This document shows positions 52,572 through 64,000 of a DNA stretch of 64,000 nt, one piece after another. Positions within the stretch are counted from its first letter, which is position 1; each line of letters opens with the position of its first letter. The DNA lies in assembly GCA_018873245.2 (NCBI GenBank), contig JAEMBT020000005.1, positions 3,520,001-3,584,000 of the forward strand, written 5' to 3'. The stretch is from Archegozetes longisetosus. Its lineage: Eukaryota; Arthropoda; Arachnida; Sarcoptiformes; Trhypochthoniidae. Both the position numbers and the translations under genes were made by a program. The notes below the pieces were generated by a model, which worked only from the letters and a program-made list of their open reading frames with translations, searched no databases and was not told the DNA's origin.

Positions 52572-52805
52572 ATGTTATTAAGGGTCAACTATTTAATAAT
52601 AATTCTATTGGTTTGTCTTTCATGTTATTTTTCACATGAATTATCGACAATAAATAAATCAAAGCCATTAATCAATGCACATACTACACTTGAATGCCAT
52701 CGGCGCGAATATACTTTCAAAGCAACACGAACTGACTCATCTGGTAGACAATGTTGGGAATACATTACAGCCATGTCTTGTTGGGGTAGATGTGATTCAG
52801 GAGAG
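52572..52805 (+). CDS. GPB5: GPB5 exon 1
   Basis: Signal peptide and the first half of the cystine knot, ending CWGRCDSGE. The donor is GAG|GTATGT. Reading past the donor gives an unrelated tail (VCHIYLYYTYTH) and a stop, so the splice is required. Confidence 0.95.
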
Positions 52806-55800
52806 GTATGTCATATTTATCTTTATTATACTTATACGCACTAATACACTGAGCTACAAATCTATTAATACATGTTTTTTTTACAACTCAATTCATCTTT
52901 GTTTTACTTATGAAATATTGATTATTTTATCCAACTTTTAGTCACAAGTATATAAATATCAAATACTTTTGCTTTTCATATTATCATTGATTACGAGAAT
53001 GAACCTAATGATCATAGTATTATAAAACGAACCTAATGGTGATCAATTTTAAAAAATAAAGTATATAACAGATGTGTGGTAGCTCTTTATATATTCATTT
53101 ATATATATCCTGCGAGACTCGAAAAATGAGCTCAAAAATGAAATATTTATTTTTGTTCTGATTCTTCAATTAGCAACAATTTGAAGCTATTCTCTTTATC
53201 TGTAGCTGAAAGTTGCTAAAAGCAGTTTCGAACTAGTTAAGACACATTGTAGTTCATTACTTTAGTTTAAAGTACTACATTAATATACTTCAAATCAAAT
53301 CAGAGACATTGACGTGCAAGCAAACAGAATATTCACAAATTGTTTTATTGATTTTTTTCACTACGTTTAAGGTAATCAAATCAATTGAATCGTTAAGATA
53401 TAATAAGTAAATCGAAAATTTCTGTTTTCCAACTTCTAATGTGGTAATCTCTTCAAATGCTACTTAAGAATGCGTTTATAATTTAATCAACAATTTAATC
53501 AAGGCTTTTAATGCTGTTAGATGAGAAACTTGACGAATGTTATTGATTATTATATTACAAATCAGCTTAGCTAAAAGAAATAGAATCACATTATAATATA
53601 ATGTTTCACTTTTATATAGTTATTTAGATTAAGTTTTGAATTTATTCTTAAATATTCAACTAAAGTAAGAAGGAATATATCAAAATTCCCAAATGAGCTT
53701 TCAGCTTTGAAGATCTCATCTTAAGTGCTGAAATTTTGCCATTTCAGAAATGACAATAAGAACTTCTATAGAAATTCAAAATTAAGTTAGAACTTGAAAG
53801 CTATGAATATCTTCTCTGAATTTGAAATTATGATTAGAAAGCTTTTTAGCTTTTGATAAAAATGCGAATTTTTGCTTAATCAAAACGAAAGCTTTTATGC
53901 ACATCTATGTAAACAGTTATTGAAGCATTTATTAATAGCAAATCCAAATTATTTGCTACCCATTCAGCAAATCCCGAACGATAATTGAAAGTTTCAAATT
54001 GTGACTGACTTAGGTTCAGTCAGATAAGAAAATATTCTCCTACTTAAGATATATTACATTCTTCTGCACCAATAATCAACACTTTTTATGCAAATATAAG
54101 CAGTAAGATTAAATCCTAGATCTCTTTCCCTTAAGACTTCAATAACAAAAAAAATAATACTAAAGTAAAGTACTTAGATAGGTATCCACGAGTAAGTGGG
54201 TAAGGAGTTCTGGTGTGCTTTTAATATTGTACATGTAATTATGCACGTCAGAAACGTTATTAAACAATTTGACCATCAATAGTTTAGAAGATATGAATGT
54301 TTTAGTAATGGACTCTATGGACAAAAATAGACCTCAAATATTATTTTTAAAAGGTATTTTTATTATCTTGAAATTTATCACAATTGAATAGTATCTTAAA
54401 TTTCCGCCAAATCTCAGGCGGACCTATAACCGGAAGTGAGTCAAAAGTTGAATTGAATTCTCGATGCAATTTGATTTCAAAGATGGCGAATCTCGATAGA
54501 ATCTTAAGAAAAAATAAAATTTTACCCATTTTAAATTTTTGAATGCGAATACAAGAGTTTGGAGTGTGGCAGGTCGTTTTGCTGGACACCCTGTGATTCG
54601 AACTCGAAATACCAAATTCAATTTCCTGTATTGCGTGACACAATTTTGATGCTATTATCAATTTAATACTCGATACAATCTTGAAATTTCAATTCAACAT
54701 TTTACTCGCTTCTAGTTGTAGAACCGAATTGGTTCAAAGTCTATGATGCTCCTCAACTGGGACAAATTTGAAGAAAATAAACGTGATACTTTTTGAATAT
54801 TATTTTCGACGTTCGATTTTACTCTACAGAAAAAATGGCTAAAATACTCATATCTTCTAAACTATTGATGGCAATTTTTTCAATAATTTTTCTGACATGC
54901 TTGGTTTATGGGGAATATTTGATACCCACTAGAACCCCGCCTGCTTACCCAAGATGCTTTTCGGGGATTCTTAATTGATTGCTCAGAAACTGCCACAAAG
55001 TGCATCAAACTTGAGAAGTAGTAATTCATTTAGCGTAATACTATGTAAACTCTATTTCAATTTTATCCTTCTCCAGCCTCCGGCTATTCAAGGATCTGAC
55101 TAGTCTTCAAATTATTTATTTTGTTATTCTGAGAAACCCTCAGTAACAAAAACTTTGGTTCAGACTCAAGAATATTACTTCGCGAAACCTTTTAAATATG
55201 AAGTTCTCACTTCTTTTGAATCAATACTTAAAGACTCAAATAATTGAAACCAAAAGTTGGATATCAAAAACTTTCTACCATATAATTGTAAAACCTTCGG
55301 CTCTTTATCCAAACCACGACTGAAGAGAGAAAACTTGAACAGTGCTTTTGCAGAATTTGGCTTTGCTACTTAATGCTGTACACTATTGCTGCAAATAACT
55401 TACATACACATTAAGCTTAGGTTAGGTAACGTAGACGGTGCTAGACTTAACCTAAACTCAAACCTATGAAATACAATTGTTAGGCGTGATTCACAACAAT
55501 AGTACATTCCATAGTAAAGTCCAGATTTTTTATTAATGAAATGTATATGAAATCTTTCATATGAATGAATTGGAAACTCCTACGTATGGTATTCTCATAT
55601 TAGTTATTCGCTTAAAGTTTCTGAATCTTTTATAAGTTAAGAAATAACAGGATTTCTCCTCACAAAAATACAATTGAAGTAACAATATAAAGACAAATAA
55701 TAGGAATTTTATTGTGTGTCAACTTGATTGTATTGAATCAGTTGAGATATGATGAAAATTACATGAAACATTTTGATGAGAAATATAGAACTAAAAATAT

Positions 55801-56042
55801 GGTCAATTTTGTTTGTATAGATCGCCGATTGGAGGTTTCCCTACAAAAAATCGTTTCATCCCGTTTGCATTCACGGCAAGATGAGAATTCGTAGAATACG
55901 TCTAAAGCATTGCGACCCGGGATCGGCACCTGATCTTAAATATTACGAATATTCAGAAGCATTAACGTGTGTATGTCAGTTCTGTCAAACATCGACAGCT
56001 AGCTGTGAAGGTGTCCCTGCAATCGGAACTCGTGCTCCATAA
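52572..56042 (+). CDS. GPB5: Glycoprotein hormone beta 5 (GPB5), complete, two coding exons
   Basis: GPB5 is a secreted cystine-knot hormone subunit; with GPA2 it forms the thyrostimulin-type heterodimer that acts on an LGR1-type receptor in invertebrates. Exons are 52572-52805 (234 nt) and 55821-56042 (222 nt), joined in phase 0 across a 3015-bp intron (GAG|GTATGT ... TTTGTATAG|ATC), giving 151 residues. Residues 1 to about 22 are a signal peptide (LRVNYLIIILLVCLSCYF). The knot follows with ten cysteines (42, 61, 70, 74, 94, 109, 128, 130, 133, 140) and the family motifs CHRREYTFKATRTD, CWEY...SCWGRCDSGE, IADWRFPYKKSFHPVCIH and LTCVCQFCQTSTASC. The only N-glycosylation sequon I see is NKS at 28-30, just before the knot. 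The start is the first ATG of the exon frame. The reading frame is intact throughout. The call is firm by motif conservation. Confidence 0.96.
54404..54640. repeat. GC-richer island, possible dispersed repeat
   Basis: It begins with a small hairpin (CCGCC/GGCGG, 54404-54421) and contains an opposite-strand open frame reading RVRITGCPAKRPATLQTLVF. It also has a tRNA B-box-like GATTCGAACTC near 54594. Composition is unlike the flanking intron. This resembles an inserted repeat, but I cannot assign a family. Confidence 0.35.
54835..54978 (+). CDS. Nested small secreted-peptide ORF, probably frameshifted
   Basis: An ATG lies six bases after a strong acceptor-like site (TTTTACTCTACAG, ending about 54829). 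It opens a 47-residue frame with a clear signal peptide (KLLMAIFSIIFLTCLVYG) followed by EYLIPTRTPPAYPRCFSGILN-type sequence and a TGA at 54976-54978. At the TTTT run 54958-54961 the +1-base-shifted frame continues open to TAG 55019-55021 with two more cysteines, suggesting a one-base indel in the homopolymer. It lies on the same strand inside the GPB5 intron. I do not recognise the peptide family; it could be a real short gene, a pseudogene or a sequencing error. Confidence 0.4.
   Translation: MAKILISSKLLMAIFSIIFLTCLVYGEYLIPTRTPPAYPRCFSGILN
55821..56042 (+). CDS. GPB5: GPB5 exon 2
   Basis: Encodes IADWRFPYKKSFHPVCIH to the C-terminal GTRAP and TAA (56040-56042), supplying six of the ten cysteines. 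The acceptor TTTGTATAG ends at 55820. Confidence 0.95.
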   Translation: MADWRFPYKKSFHPVCIHGKMRIRRIRLKHCDPGSAPDLKYYEYSEALTCVCQFCQTSTASCEGVPAIGTRAP

Positions 56043-56057
56043 TGTTCAATCAGTTTT

Positions 56058-56063
56058 ATTAAA
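56058..56063 (+). promoter_or_regulatory. Candidate poly(A) signal of GPB5
   Basis: ATTAAA begins 16 bases after the GPB5 stop codon, followed by T-rich sequence. A very short 3' UTR would result; other signals further on are possible. Confidence 0.35.
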
Positions 56064-56321
56064 GTTTTCTTTTCCACCATTAGAAAAGTTTCCTTAAATA
56101 GTGGTTCTGCTCATCGCATCACATAACACATCAACTAAGCGTTATTTTCTGTTTCAATAAGTTCTTTCTCACACATTCACTCATTAGTTTGTTAATGTTC
56201 TAATAACATCATTTCCAGTCACTTATGACGTGCCTCATCAAAAAAAGAAGTTTATTTAATGATAATTGATATCTGTCTGTCCGCCACATCTTTTCTGTAA
56301 ACGGCTTGTACAGTTCAAAGC

Positions 56322-56533
56322 TTAATAATCCACGATAGCAACAAGGAAAAGGCCGTTGCTGTATCTACCTCCCCGTCAAAAGCATTAATGCATTACCAAA
56401 TTTGATTTCTAATTTGCTTCGATTACTATATTGAATATTTGTTTTAAAGTTTATTTGTATCCTCTATATTATATTCTGATGGAAAGCATCCTATGACAAC
56501 GCATCACTTCTGGTTGCTATCAAGGATCATTAA
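56322..56533 (+). mobile_element. MITE-like element, copy 2, flanked by TTAA
   Basis: The terminal inverted repeats are TAATCCACGATAGCAAC (left) and GTTGCTATCAAGGATCA (right), with TTAA at 56322-56325 and 56530-56533, the target duplication of piggyBac-type elements. It is about 210 bp and non-coding. It shares blocks with 11301-11531 and 47458-47530. Confidence 0.7.
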
Positions 56534-57904
56534 GTTTTTAGGTGTACTGCTGTCAGAGAAACCACAAGATCTTTTGAACTGAATCCCACCTACAAAACAA
56601 TCATTAGCTCAACACAGATTGAGCTTATATTAAAACAAGAAGTCTTCTGGATATATATATATTATATATACTTGAGAGTTAACTGAAAAGAAAAGAACAT
56701 TACATTACTATAGCGTTAGAGCACTCCTACCTTTACTATTGAAACTAATGTGAAGCTCACTATAAGTTATGTACATTTGATGCTTATATCAAGACTTATA
56801 ATTGGATTATGTAATAAAAATAACAATTTTCATTCTAATTAATCGAATTATTCAAACGAAAGCTTTCGATTAAGAAAATAGTAATTTTGAGTCAATCAAT
56901 TGTAAGAACGCTTGTGGAAGCTTTTTCAGTTAAGATCAGTGTTAAAAATAAAATATTAAAATACACTGAGATATAGGCAATGTTCCGATAAATACTTAAT
57001 AAGACACCATATAATTAGATTCATTTGAGGCATAAATTTTATTGTTTTACGTAAAATCAGTTGCAGTGTTTGTTAGATCTAAAGTGTTTATTTGATGTAA
57101 GTGTTAATACAGTAGTAGATTAGGCTTGAAAACAAAATCTCGATTACGGTAAAACTAATAAGTCCTCGAGTTGTTGGCGCGATAAAAAAGTGCTCATTAA
57201 ATCTATTTTATGGCTCTTCGAACTTCAATTTTTGCTTATCTTCAAGTTGATCAAGTTCTATATGAAGCCTAATTTTGAAGATCTATCTTAGTCAGTACGG
57301 CTTGCAATACCAATCAAATAAATTCTAATTTTCAGATTCAACAACAACTATATTATGCATAAGTATGAACTTCTGATATCGACCGATTCAAAGCGTAAGA
57401 TAAGAAGGGAGAATTTGATTGAATCACTGAAAGATTTTCAGAATTTCAAAGTGAAAGGCAAATCCATTAACTGCTTTTATTATCTGCTAGTCATTGAATA
57501 AATTACACTTACTTATGCGTTATGACTGAAGGATTTGACGTAACAGTTTTTCAATCTTTGAGATAATGACACATTGAACATATAGAAATACGATCGTAAG
57601 TCTGAGGTTAAGATAGGTCTTCAAAACGTTTGTTCTTGTAGAAACTTAATTTTGGACCATTGATTGTCTGTATTGTTGTTATCACTTCCAATGTTCATAT
57701 TTGTTTGGCTTTTATGAAAAATAAAAAAGTTGAATAAAAATAGATATATTCTTAGATCACAAGTACTATTCCTGCGCACTATTACTATTAATTTATTACC
57801 ATTATATGAATTATTAGAGATATTTAATAAAAAATTGATAACTACTGCTTGTTATCTGTTGAGTATTTCTGGTAACCAATTTATTTCCTATTTTATCCTT
57901 CAAA

Positions 57905-57956
57905 TTCCTATAGGAATTCTATAGGACACCTACAAGATTCTTGTAAGATTCCTATA
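57905..57956. repeat. Clustered short palindromes
   Basis: TCCTATAGGAATTCTATAGG is followed by TACAAGATTCTTGTA and another TTCCTATA. The same words recur in both orientations within about 50 bases. Confidence 0.6.
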
Positions 57957-58984
57957 ATAATTACAGTATTGATTGAATTTTCATATGATTTATATAACAG
58001 CAGATCATAACTTATTTTCTCTATCGTTGAGTATTACTATTAAATTGAATAGTAGTTATAAAGCGTTAATAGTTTATGACACATAAACGATCATATCCAG
58101 AAAATAAATTTCAACCAGATTATGTGAAAAGCAGTACAAATCTATTACAACTTATATTTACTCATACACTCCATTTTGACCAACTAAACTATCTCATGAT
58201 TGAATGTCATACAACTCAGCCCACTATCCACTTTATAATTTGGTTTCGCCCAAACAATTAGTTTACCAAAACAGATTGTAAATTAGTTTTTCCATAGAGT
58301 ATTGAATCTTTTATTGGCCTCAGGGCTAGATTTAATAGTCTGAAAGAAAAGTGTCAAATCAATTCTGGAGAATAATATATTCATAGGTTCAATGAATTTT
58401 CAATAGATGTTATGATCAATTTTCGTATTTATAATTTGAAATCAAGTCAAACTATTAAATGTAAAAATTAATTTCTGTATCAATAAAAGATTGAATACAA
58501 TGTTTGAAAACATATTTTCCAAAGTTGTATTACTGTAGAAAAATATTTTGACATGAGATGCATAATCGAAACAACATCATAGCATAATCAATAAAGTAAT
58601 AAATGCATTTTTAGCACTAATTCCTTACAATGAAAGACTATTGAACTCATATAAATCTAGTTATTATTGATCTACAGGCTAATCGCGTGTAAATGGAGTT
58701 TATGTCCACGCATTGTTATAGTATATCAAATTTTTATAACTCATTGGAAAGTACAAATTTTGATATGCATTGGCTAAAAATAACCCAAAAAACCTAATCG
58801 ATCGGATTAATCAAAAGATCTAAATATAAAGGTATTAAATGTTCGGACTACATTTGAAAGCAGTTGATCCATTCGTTTGTTTTAACAGTTTTTGTCAAGC
58901 ATTACGTTCAATGGAGTACTAAATTTGAGCTACTTTTATGAGTGTTTAGATAAGTGGCTACAAAACTATAGTTAGTCTGACATT

Positions 58985-59089
58985 ACGCTCACTGCAATTA
59001 ATTTCTTTGAACTTCATTAAAGTAAATAGAAAACATTAGACTCTTTTTTCTCTGCAAATTGGTTTGTAATCACGATTTGAAGTGAGCGT
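58985..59089. repeat. Possible small TIR element
   Basis: ACGCTCACT at 58985-58993 is exactly inverted at 59081-59089. The word GTGAGCGT and a nearby AATCACG recall the ends of the element at 51230-51383, so it may be a decayed relative. Confidence 0.35.
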
Positions 59090-60539
59090 TAGTTTATTTG
59101 ACTGAATTAATGCAGTGTTTTAGAGAAAAAAGCGGTTAATCACTTGACTTGCTTATAATTAGCTGACGTTAGGCAAAAGTTAGGCAAAAAATCACTTAGT
59201 ATGAAGTTCGAGCGATCTAATTTTGCACATTTACTCTTGATATTAGCGTAGGATTTGTGCTTTGATGATCAATTACATAAAGACATGATGCATATCAGAT
59301 CATTATTATATCTGACACCTCTTGCTATAGCTTTATTCCATATAAATCAGCTTTTTTCAGATATACTATGCCATAAATGCGATTCTATTCTAATAGAAAG
59401 TATTTTTCGGTCCTCTTCTGTCATATATAGTTCAACTAATAATTAAGTCATTATGTTTCGCCTACGCGAACATTCAAATTCTGAATCTAAATTAATTTTT
59501 TCCAAATACTCTATTATTCAGTGACAGTACAAAAATGTCAACCTTCAAGTTCAATATAATTTTTGTACTTTTCGAATGAGATCAAAAGAGAATTTAACTC
59601 AAATCTTATCTGTATGTAAGGTGAGAGCAATTTGTGTTAAGTTTTAGTGCTAGATACAACTTTTAAGTCACTCAAATCATTAGTTTAAAAAGTTTCAAAC
59701 TTGTCTAGTATATCACACAGCACTCCATCGAAAAGCTCTACAAAACTGCTTTTCAAAAATCGTTAATGGGTTAAGATCTTGATCACAGATAGTCTTTGTT
59801 ACTCTTACTAAAGATCATATAGATCGGAGTCGTGTCAAAATATTGCGAGGTCTCATATATTTTATGACAGAATTTCGTTGGCTTTGTTTGCGATAAAATG
59901 ATAGCTAACTATAAATAGTAGTGCACTAAAGTGACCAGAATTTCAATCAAATTACAAAAAGGATCAGTTGCTGTTGATTAGAATCTAGAACAAAATCAAA
60001 GCTTTGGTCTTAGATCAATAGTAACTATTTTTGGAGAAAACATTTGACGCCTTTTTTGTTAAAACAAGCGATAGATTTTAAGAAGAATTTAGACTTAAGA
60101 TAATAGATGATTGAGAAACTAAATGAGTGACAATCAGTGTAATCAAACTCATTCAAATGTGATTAATGGAATGATATATTAGCCATAAAACTATTCCCAA
60201 TAGATCTTAAAACATCGATTTATCCATATTTTTAGCCAATTTCTGTAGTGTGTCGGAAGTCATGCTTTTATTACTATAATTTAATAGCACTGAAAGAATT
60301 TGCGTCACTTTACGGCAACTTTAGCGTAAAATTCATCACATCGTGTGCTTTCATTATTGCTTTCTATTGTATTAGAAGAATTAAAACCGGTTTAACAAAA
60401 CTACATCATTTAGACCCAGTCTAAAATTAATGGCAAACTTTTGAAAAAAGTTTAAATTAATAATTTATTGTAAAAACCTTTTGTGTCGACTTGGTTCTGA
60501 CGAGCCAGATGAAAGGACACTGTTTACAGTACAAGCCTT

Positions 60540-60870
60540 TCAATTCATTTTTTCAATCGAGTCATCATTAAAGTGAGTAAAGCTATATTCGCCAACGGAT
60601 TGGATTGATTTCGGTTATAAACCAGATTCAAGCTTGGTTCACTTTCTGTTTAAGAGTGAAATATCAAAGAGGATCAGACTCTAAAAAAAGACAAAGTCAG
60701 TCCTGTTTTGCGTTTGCTTCAAATTTTTTCAATCGGATTGGATTGCAAAGTCGATTCAATCCAACTATTGAATCGGTTATTTTCAATCCACTTTTTAATC
60801 CTGAATCGCGTTAGGGCACAACATCGAATTAGAGATAGGATTGAAAAAGTGGATAAATCCAGTTCAGTGA
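60540..60870. repeat. GATTGG/CCAATC-rich inverted-repeat patch
   Basis: Multiple copies of GGATTGGATTG and TCAATCC occur in both orientations. TTTCAATCCACTTTTTAATCC (60780-60800) pairs with GGATTGAAAAAGTGGAT (60838-60854). It looks like part of a repeat, but no boundaries are clear. Confidence 0.4.
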
Positions 60871-63800
60871 ACATAACTTAAAAGGCTTAAATTCTTTTCA
60901 ACCACAAATAATCTCAAAAATTGATTCATTCTGGTAACTACCGTTTAATGTGAAGAACGAACAAAAAGTTAAGAAAGACCTTTCTGCTGATCCATCTCAG
61001 AATCAATATATCAAATATCCATTAAAACATACTTATTCATTGAACCACCAAAGCCTTTGAAATTGTAAAAGAGTAAGCAGACTAGTAGGCTTAAGTCCGG
61101 TTTAAGATTGATGTAGAGCTTGGGTATAAGAGAATCATGTGGTTACCAAAACAGTGTTGCGCTATGCCTAGTTTTGTCCTTACCTAGACTAACTTAGCTA
61201 AATATACTACCAATACAACTAATTGAGGAAAGTTGGCGGAAACATCTTTTCAAATCCTGTTCCGTATTATCACAATTTTGGTTATTGATGTCAATTTTGA
61301 ACTTCTTATCTATAGAGGTATGAAACCTATTCTTTCAGTATAGAAGTCTTACAGGAAGTATATTATATTAGTGCGCGTAATATGGCACTTGACATTGCTT
61401 CAAATTATTTTCACCATAATGATTATACAAATACGCAGTTATTAGATATTAATCTAATTGAACTTAATTTATTTTCATCTAATGAAATATAACTTGATAT
61501 AGAAACTCGAATTAATTTAATATTTTGTATTCCGAATGCATTAAAATGCTTAGACCTGCTATAAGTTAATTAAGGTAATTATTGAGATGTAATACACAGT
61601 CAGTTACCTAAACAACAGTTAAACTCTTCAATGCATAGCATAGTGTTGTATAGAAGCTAGAGATAACATAATAGTTGTTCAGATGAATAGATTGTTGCTA
61701 TGATATGACATTTCTTTTAACTTTAATTATTAACAAAAACGCTTTAAAAATAAAATTTTACTCCGAAACGACACGAATAGTTACTCATTAATTGCCAGAT
61801 ACTAACGTACTAACAATTTATTTCTTGAGAATTTTAAAAGGTCAAAAGCGCTTCGATTTGAAGATCTAATTGGCATTTAATATCCTTCAGTAATAAAAGT
61901 TCAGAACTTATTCGAGAAAAGCGATTTTGGCAAAATTTGTCCAAATTGTTGAATGCGTGCAAACGCCAATCAATTTGATGAGTGCGTGCATGAACTTTAT
62001 CTATTGCAGCAATCCAATCATCAAAATAGTTAAAATGTCTTTCCCGTACATTGATTTAATCTCAAATTAATCTTCTATAAAAACCAATTATCGATTGCCA
62101 AAATAAGTTGTGTGAATCCTCTGAATCATCCAGATTAAGTTATAGCTACTTAATTCTACTAAAACATTTATATCTAAATGTTTATTTGATTCGTGATATT
62201 TTAGAACCACTAATCGATGTCATGTATTAAATGGTTTAACTAAAGATCAAATTCCATTTTGCCCAACTTTTCGATTTTGTGCTAAACTGTCAGAAGAAAA
62301 TGACTGACCCGAAGCTGTCCATCGTCTGAATAGCCGAAAGATATATAGACCAAGTGTCCATTAATTCAGCTCAAAATAGAAAACTTCTTCAAAATTTGAG
62401 TCACGTTTATGTCTTTTGCAGCTATCCCTAAGCAATACGTGCGTCAAATCTGAACCTTAAAAATTCTTCGTAAGAGTTGTTTTTAATTGAAATTTATTGA
62501 GATTCTTACTCCTCGAGTTTACTGTTTTGCGGGGACTCAAAGCTCAAAAATAAGGTAACTTGAATGTATATAAAGAAAATTTTTCTTTCAAAAAGTCCCC
62601 TTTGGTAGAAATTTCAAATTTATTGAATTTATAAGCTCGAATTTGAAATTTAAGAATAGTGAAGTTCACCTCAGAAACTTTTAGAAAACTTAGCGATATT
62701 TTATAGGCAAAAAAGTGTATATGAAAAAATCATATGAAGCAAGCAAATCAGATTGAGGTATTTATTTAGCACAAATCTATTCAACCATTCGACTGACAAT
62801 TTTGGCCTTTGAATTTTAAGTTACTCACAATCGCAATGCATCTTGTGCTGTATACAGTAATTTAGATAATAAAATACTCACTTCTTTACTTTTCATGATT
62901 GCTAAACGAATTTGATTTTACTGCTATTCAGTCGCAATAATGCATAGACAGCTTTAGCATATATAATCCATTCTAAAATATTGCCGATTGCATTCTAAGT
63001 TTTGAATAACTAACAATTCGTACACCATTTATAATGAGTGATATATAAGCGATACTCTCAAACTCAATTCTGTCACGGCTCCAGTTCATGTTCATGAGTA
63101 TAACGAAATCCGATTAAAATTGTCGACGAAAACCGATAGAAAGCTTACTGAATGATGCATTTCTAAGATTTGGATTCAGTCAGATTTGAATATAAAATAA
63201 CATTGAAGTTTATTCAATCAAAAAATTTACACATTATTACATTTTAAAGATTTAATAGAAACTTAATATATTCTCGTTTGCAATAGTACTGATTGGAATG
63301 AATTACATGAAAAAAATTGTTTTTATAAACTAATGAATGGATTGTGCCTTCAAAAGGTAACATCAACAACATTCAAACTATATAACAATCATTAAATCTG
63401 GATAAAATACTCTACAATTTTAATTAACAAAACAAATCGGTTTTTCATAGACTCTGGAGTATCGAATCTCGAAAGGTTTTAACTAAGTTTGTCAACTAAT
63501 TACAAGATTACAGAATACATATGAGTTTAATTCTTCTTACAATGGAAACAAGAACACGTTTTCGCTGATTTGAATACTAAATTTCGTGGTCCTTCCAAAC
63601 ACATGACACGTACTTTAACCTTCAAAGAAGAGAAGATTAACTTTAGTTATCATATAGGCTCAGATAACTAAAAATACTAAAGTTTATATGATTATTTGCT
63701 CCAAACTTATGCATATAAATATTCTATGCTATTAATAAAAAGCTTAGAGACTTAAAACTTTTCTTATATATTATACTTCTCGCAAGTTTTATACAACAAA

Positions 63801-64000
63801 ATAATAATAATAATGATGATAATAGATGAGAGTTGAGTTGACAGAGTTTAGTAATTGAAGTTTTTTGCAACTTTAAGCTACTCTTCTTAATTCGAAACTA
63901 AGTAAAAACCTATATTAACTTTTCTTAAAGCTCATCAAAGTCTAGGGCTTTAGATAGAATTCTCTTCCGTAAATTTTATGTTGTTTGTGATACATTTCTT

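Larger units (their letters stand above)
52806..55820 (+). other. GPB5 intron
   Basis: A 3.0 kb intron. It contains a GC-richer island at 54404-54640 and a nested same-strand signal-peptide ORF starting at 54835. The rest is AT-rich with nothing recognised. Confidence 0.85.
56043..64000. other. Intergenic region downstream of GPB5
   Basis: About 8 kb of AT-rich DNA with no exon I can support on either strand. It holds a MITE-like copy, short palindromes, a possible TIR element and a GATTGG-rich inverted-repeat patch. I looked for a neighbouring GPA2 gene by its cysteine motifs and did not see one, though the manual search was not exhaustive. Confidence 0.5.

Noticed and set aside
54585-54605. 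tRNA-like B box (GATTCGAACTC)
   Set aside because: No cloverleaf, anticodon arm or acceptor stem can be built around it, so no tRNA gene is called. No other tRNA, rRNA or CRISPR was seen.

Overview
This 64 kb window is eukaryotic nuclear DNA. It is AT-rich, its genes are split by GT-AG introns from 64 bp to about 22 kb, and it has simple repeats and small inverted-repeat elements, with no bacterial features. The gene content (an IDLSRF-type/prohormone-4 neuropeptide precursor and the cystine-knot hormone GPB5) together with a short TTAGG run points to an arthropod. I cannot name the species from sequence alone.

Layout: (1) 1-3202, + strand: the last five coding exons of FBXO11, covering the parallel beta-helix repeats and the C-terminal UBR-type zinc finger. 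The F-box end lies outside the window. (2) 3203-7555: a convergent intergenic gap holding one degenerate coding-like island. (3) 36377 back to 7556, - strand: a complete five-exon gene for the IDLSRF-like peptide precursor (prohormone-4), 205 codons spread over 29 kb. Its first intron is about 22 kb and every intron is phase 1. (4) 36378-52571: intergenic DNA with microsatellites, a roughly 520 bp palindromic TA-flanked element, a TIR element and tandem repeats. (5) 52572-56042, + strand: a complete two-exon GPB5 (glycoprotein hormone beta 5) gene. Its 3 kb intron contains a small signal-peptide ORF that looks interrupted by a one-base shift. (6) 56043-64000: intergenic DNA with a second copy of a MITE-like family also present at 11.3 kb and 47.5 kb, and other small repeats.

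Two of the three genes encode secreted neuroendocrine factors and the third encodes a ubiquitin-ligase substrate receptor. Nothing in the sequence suggests a shared pathway. The most notable points are the divergent IDLSRF peptide, the very large intron that contains a CACGT-motif cluster, the nested secreted-peptide ORF inside GPB5, and a set of short non-autonomous transposon-like elements. Exon boundaries were derived by hand from reading-frame continuity, splice consensus and remembered family conservation. No database search was run.
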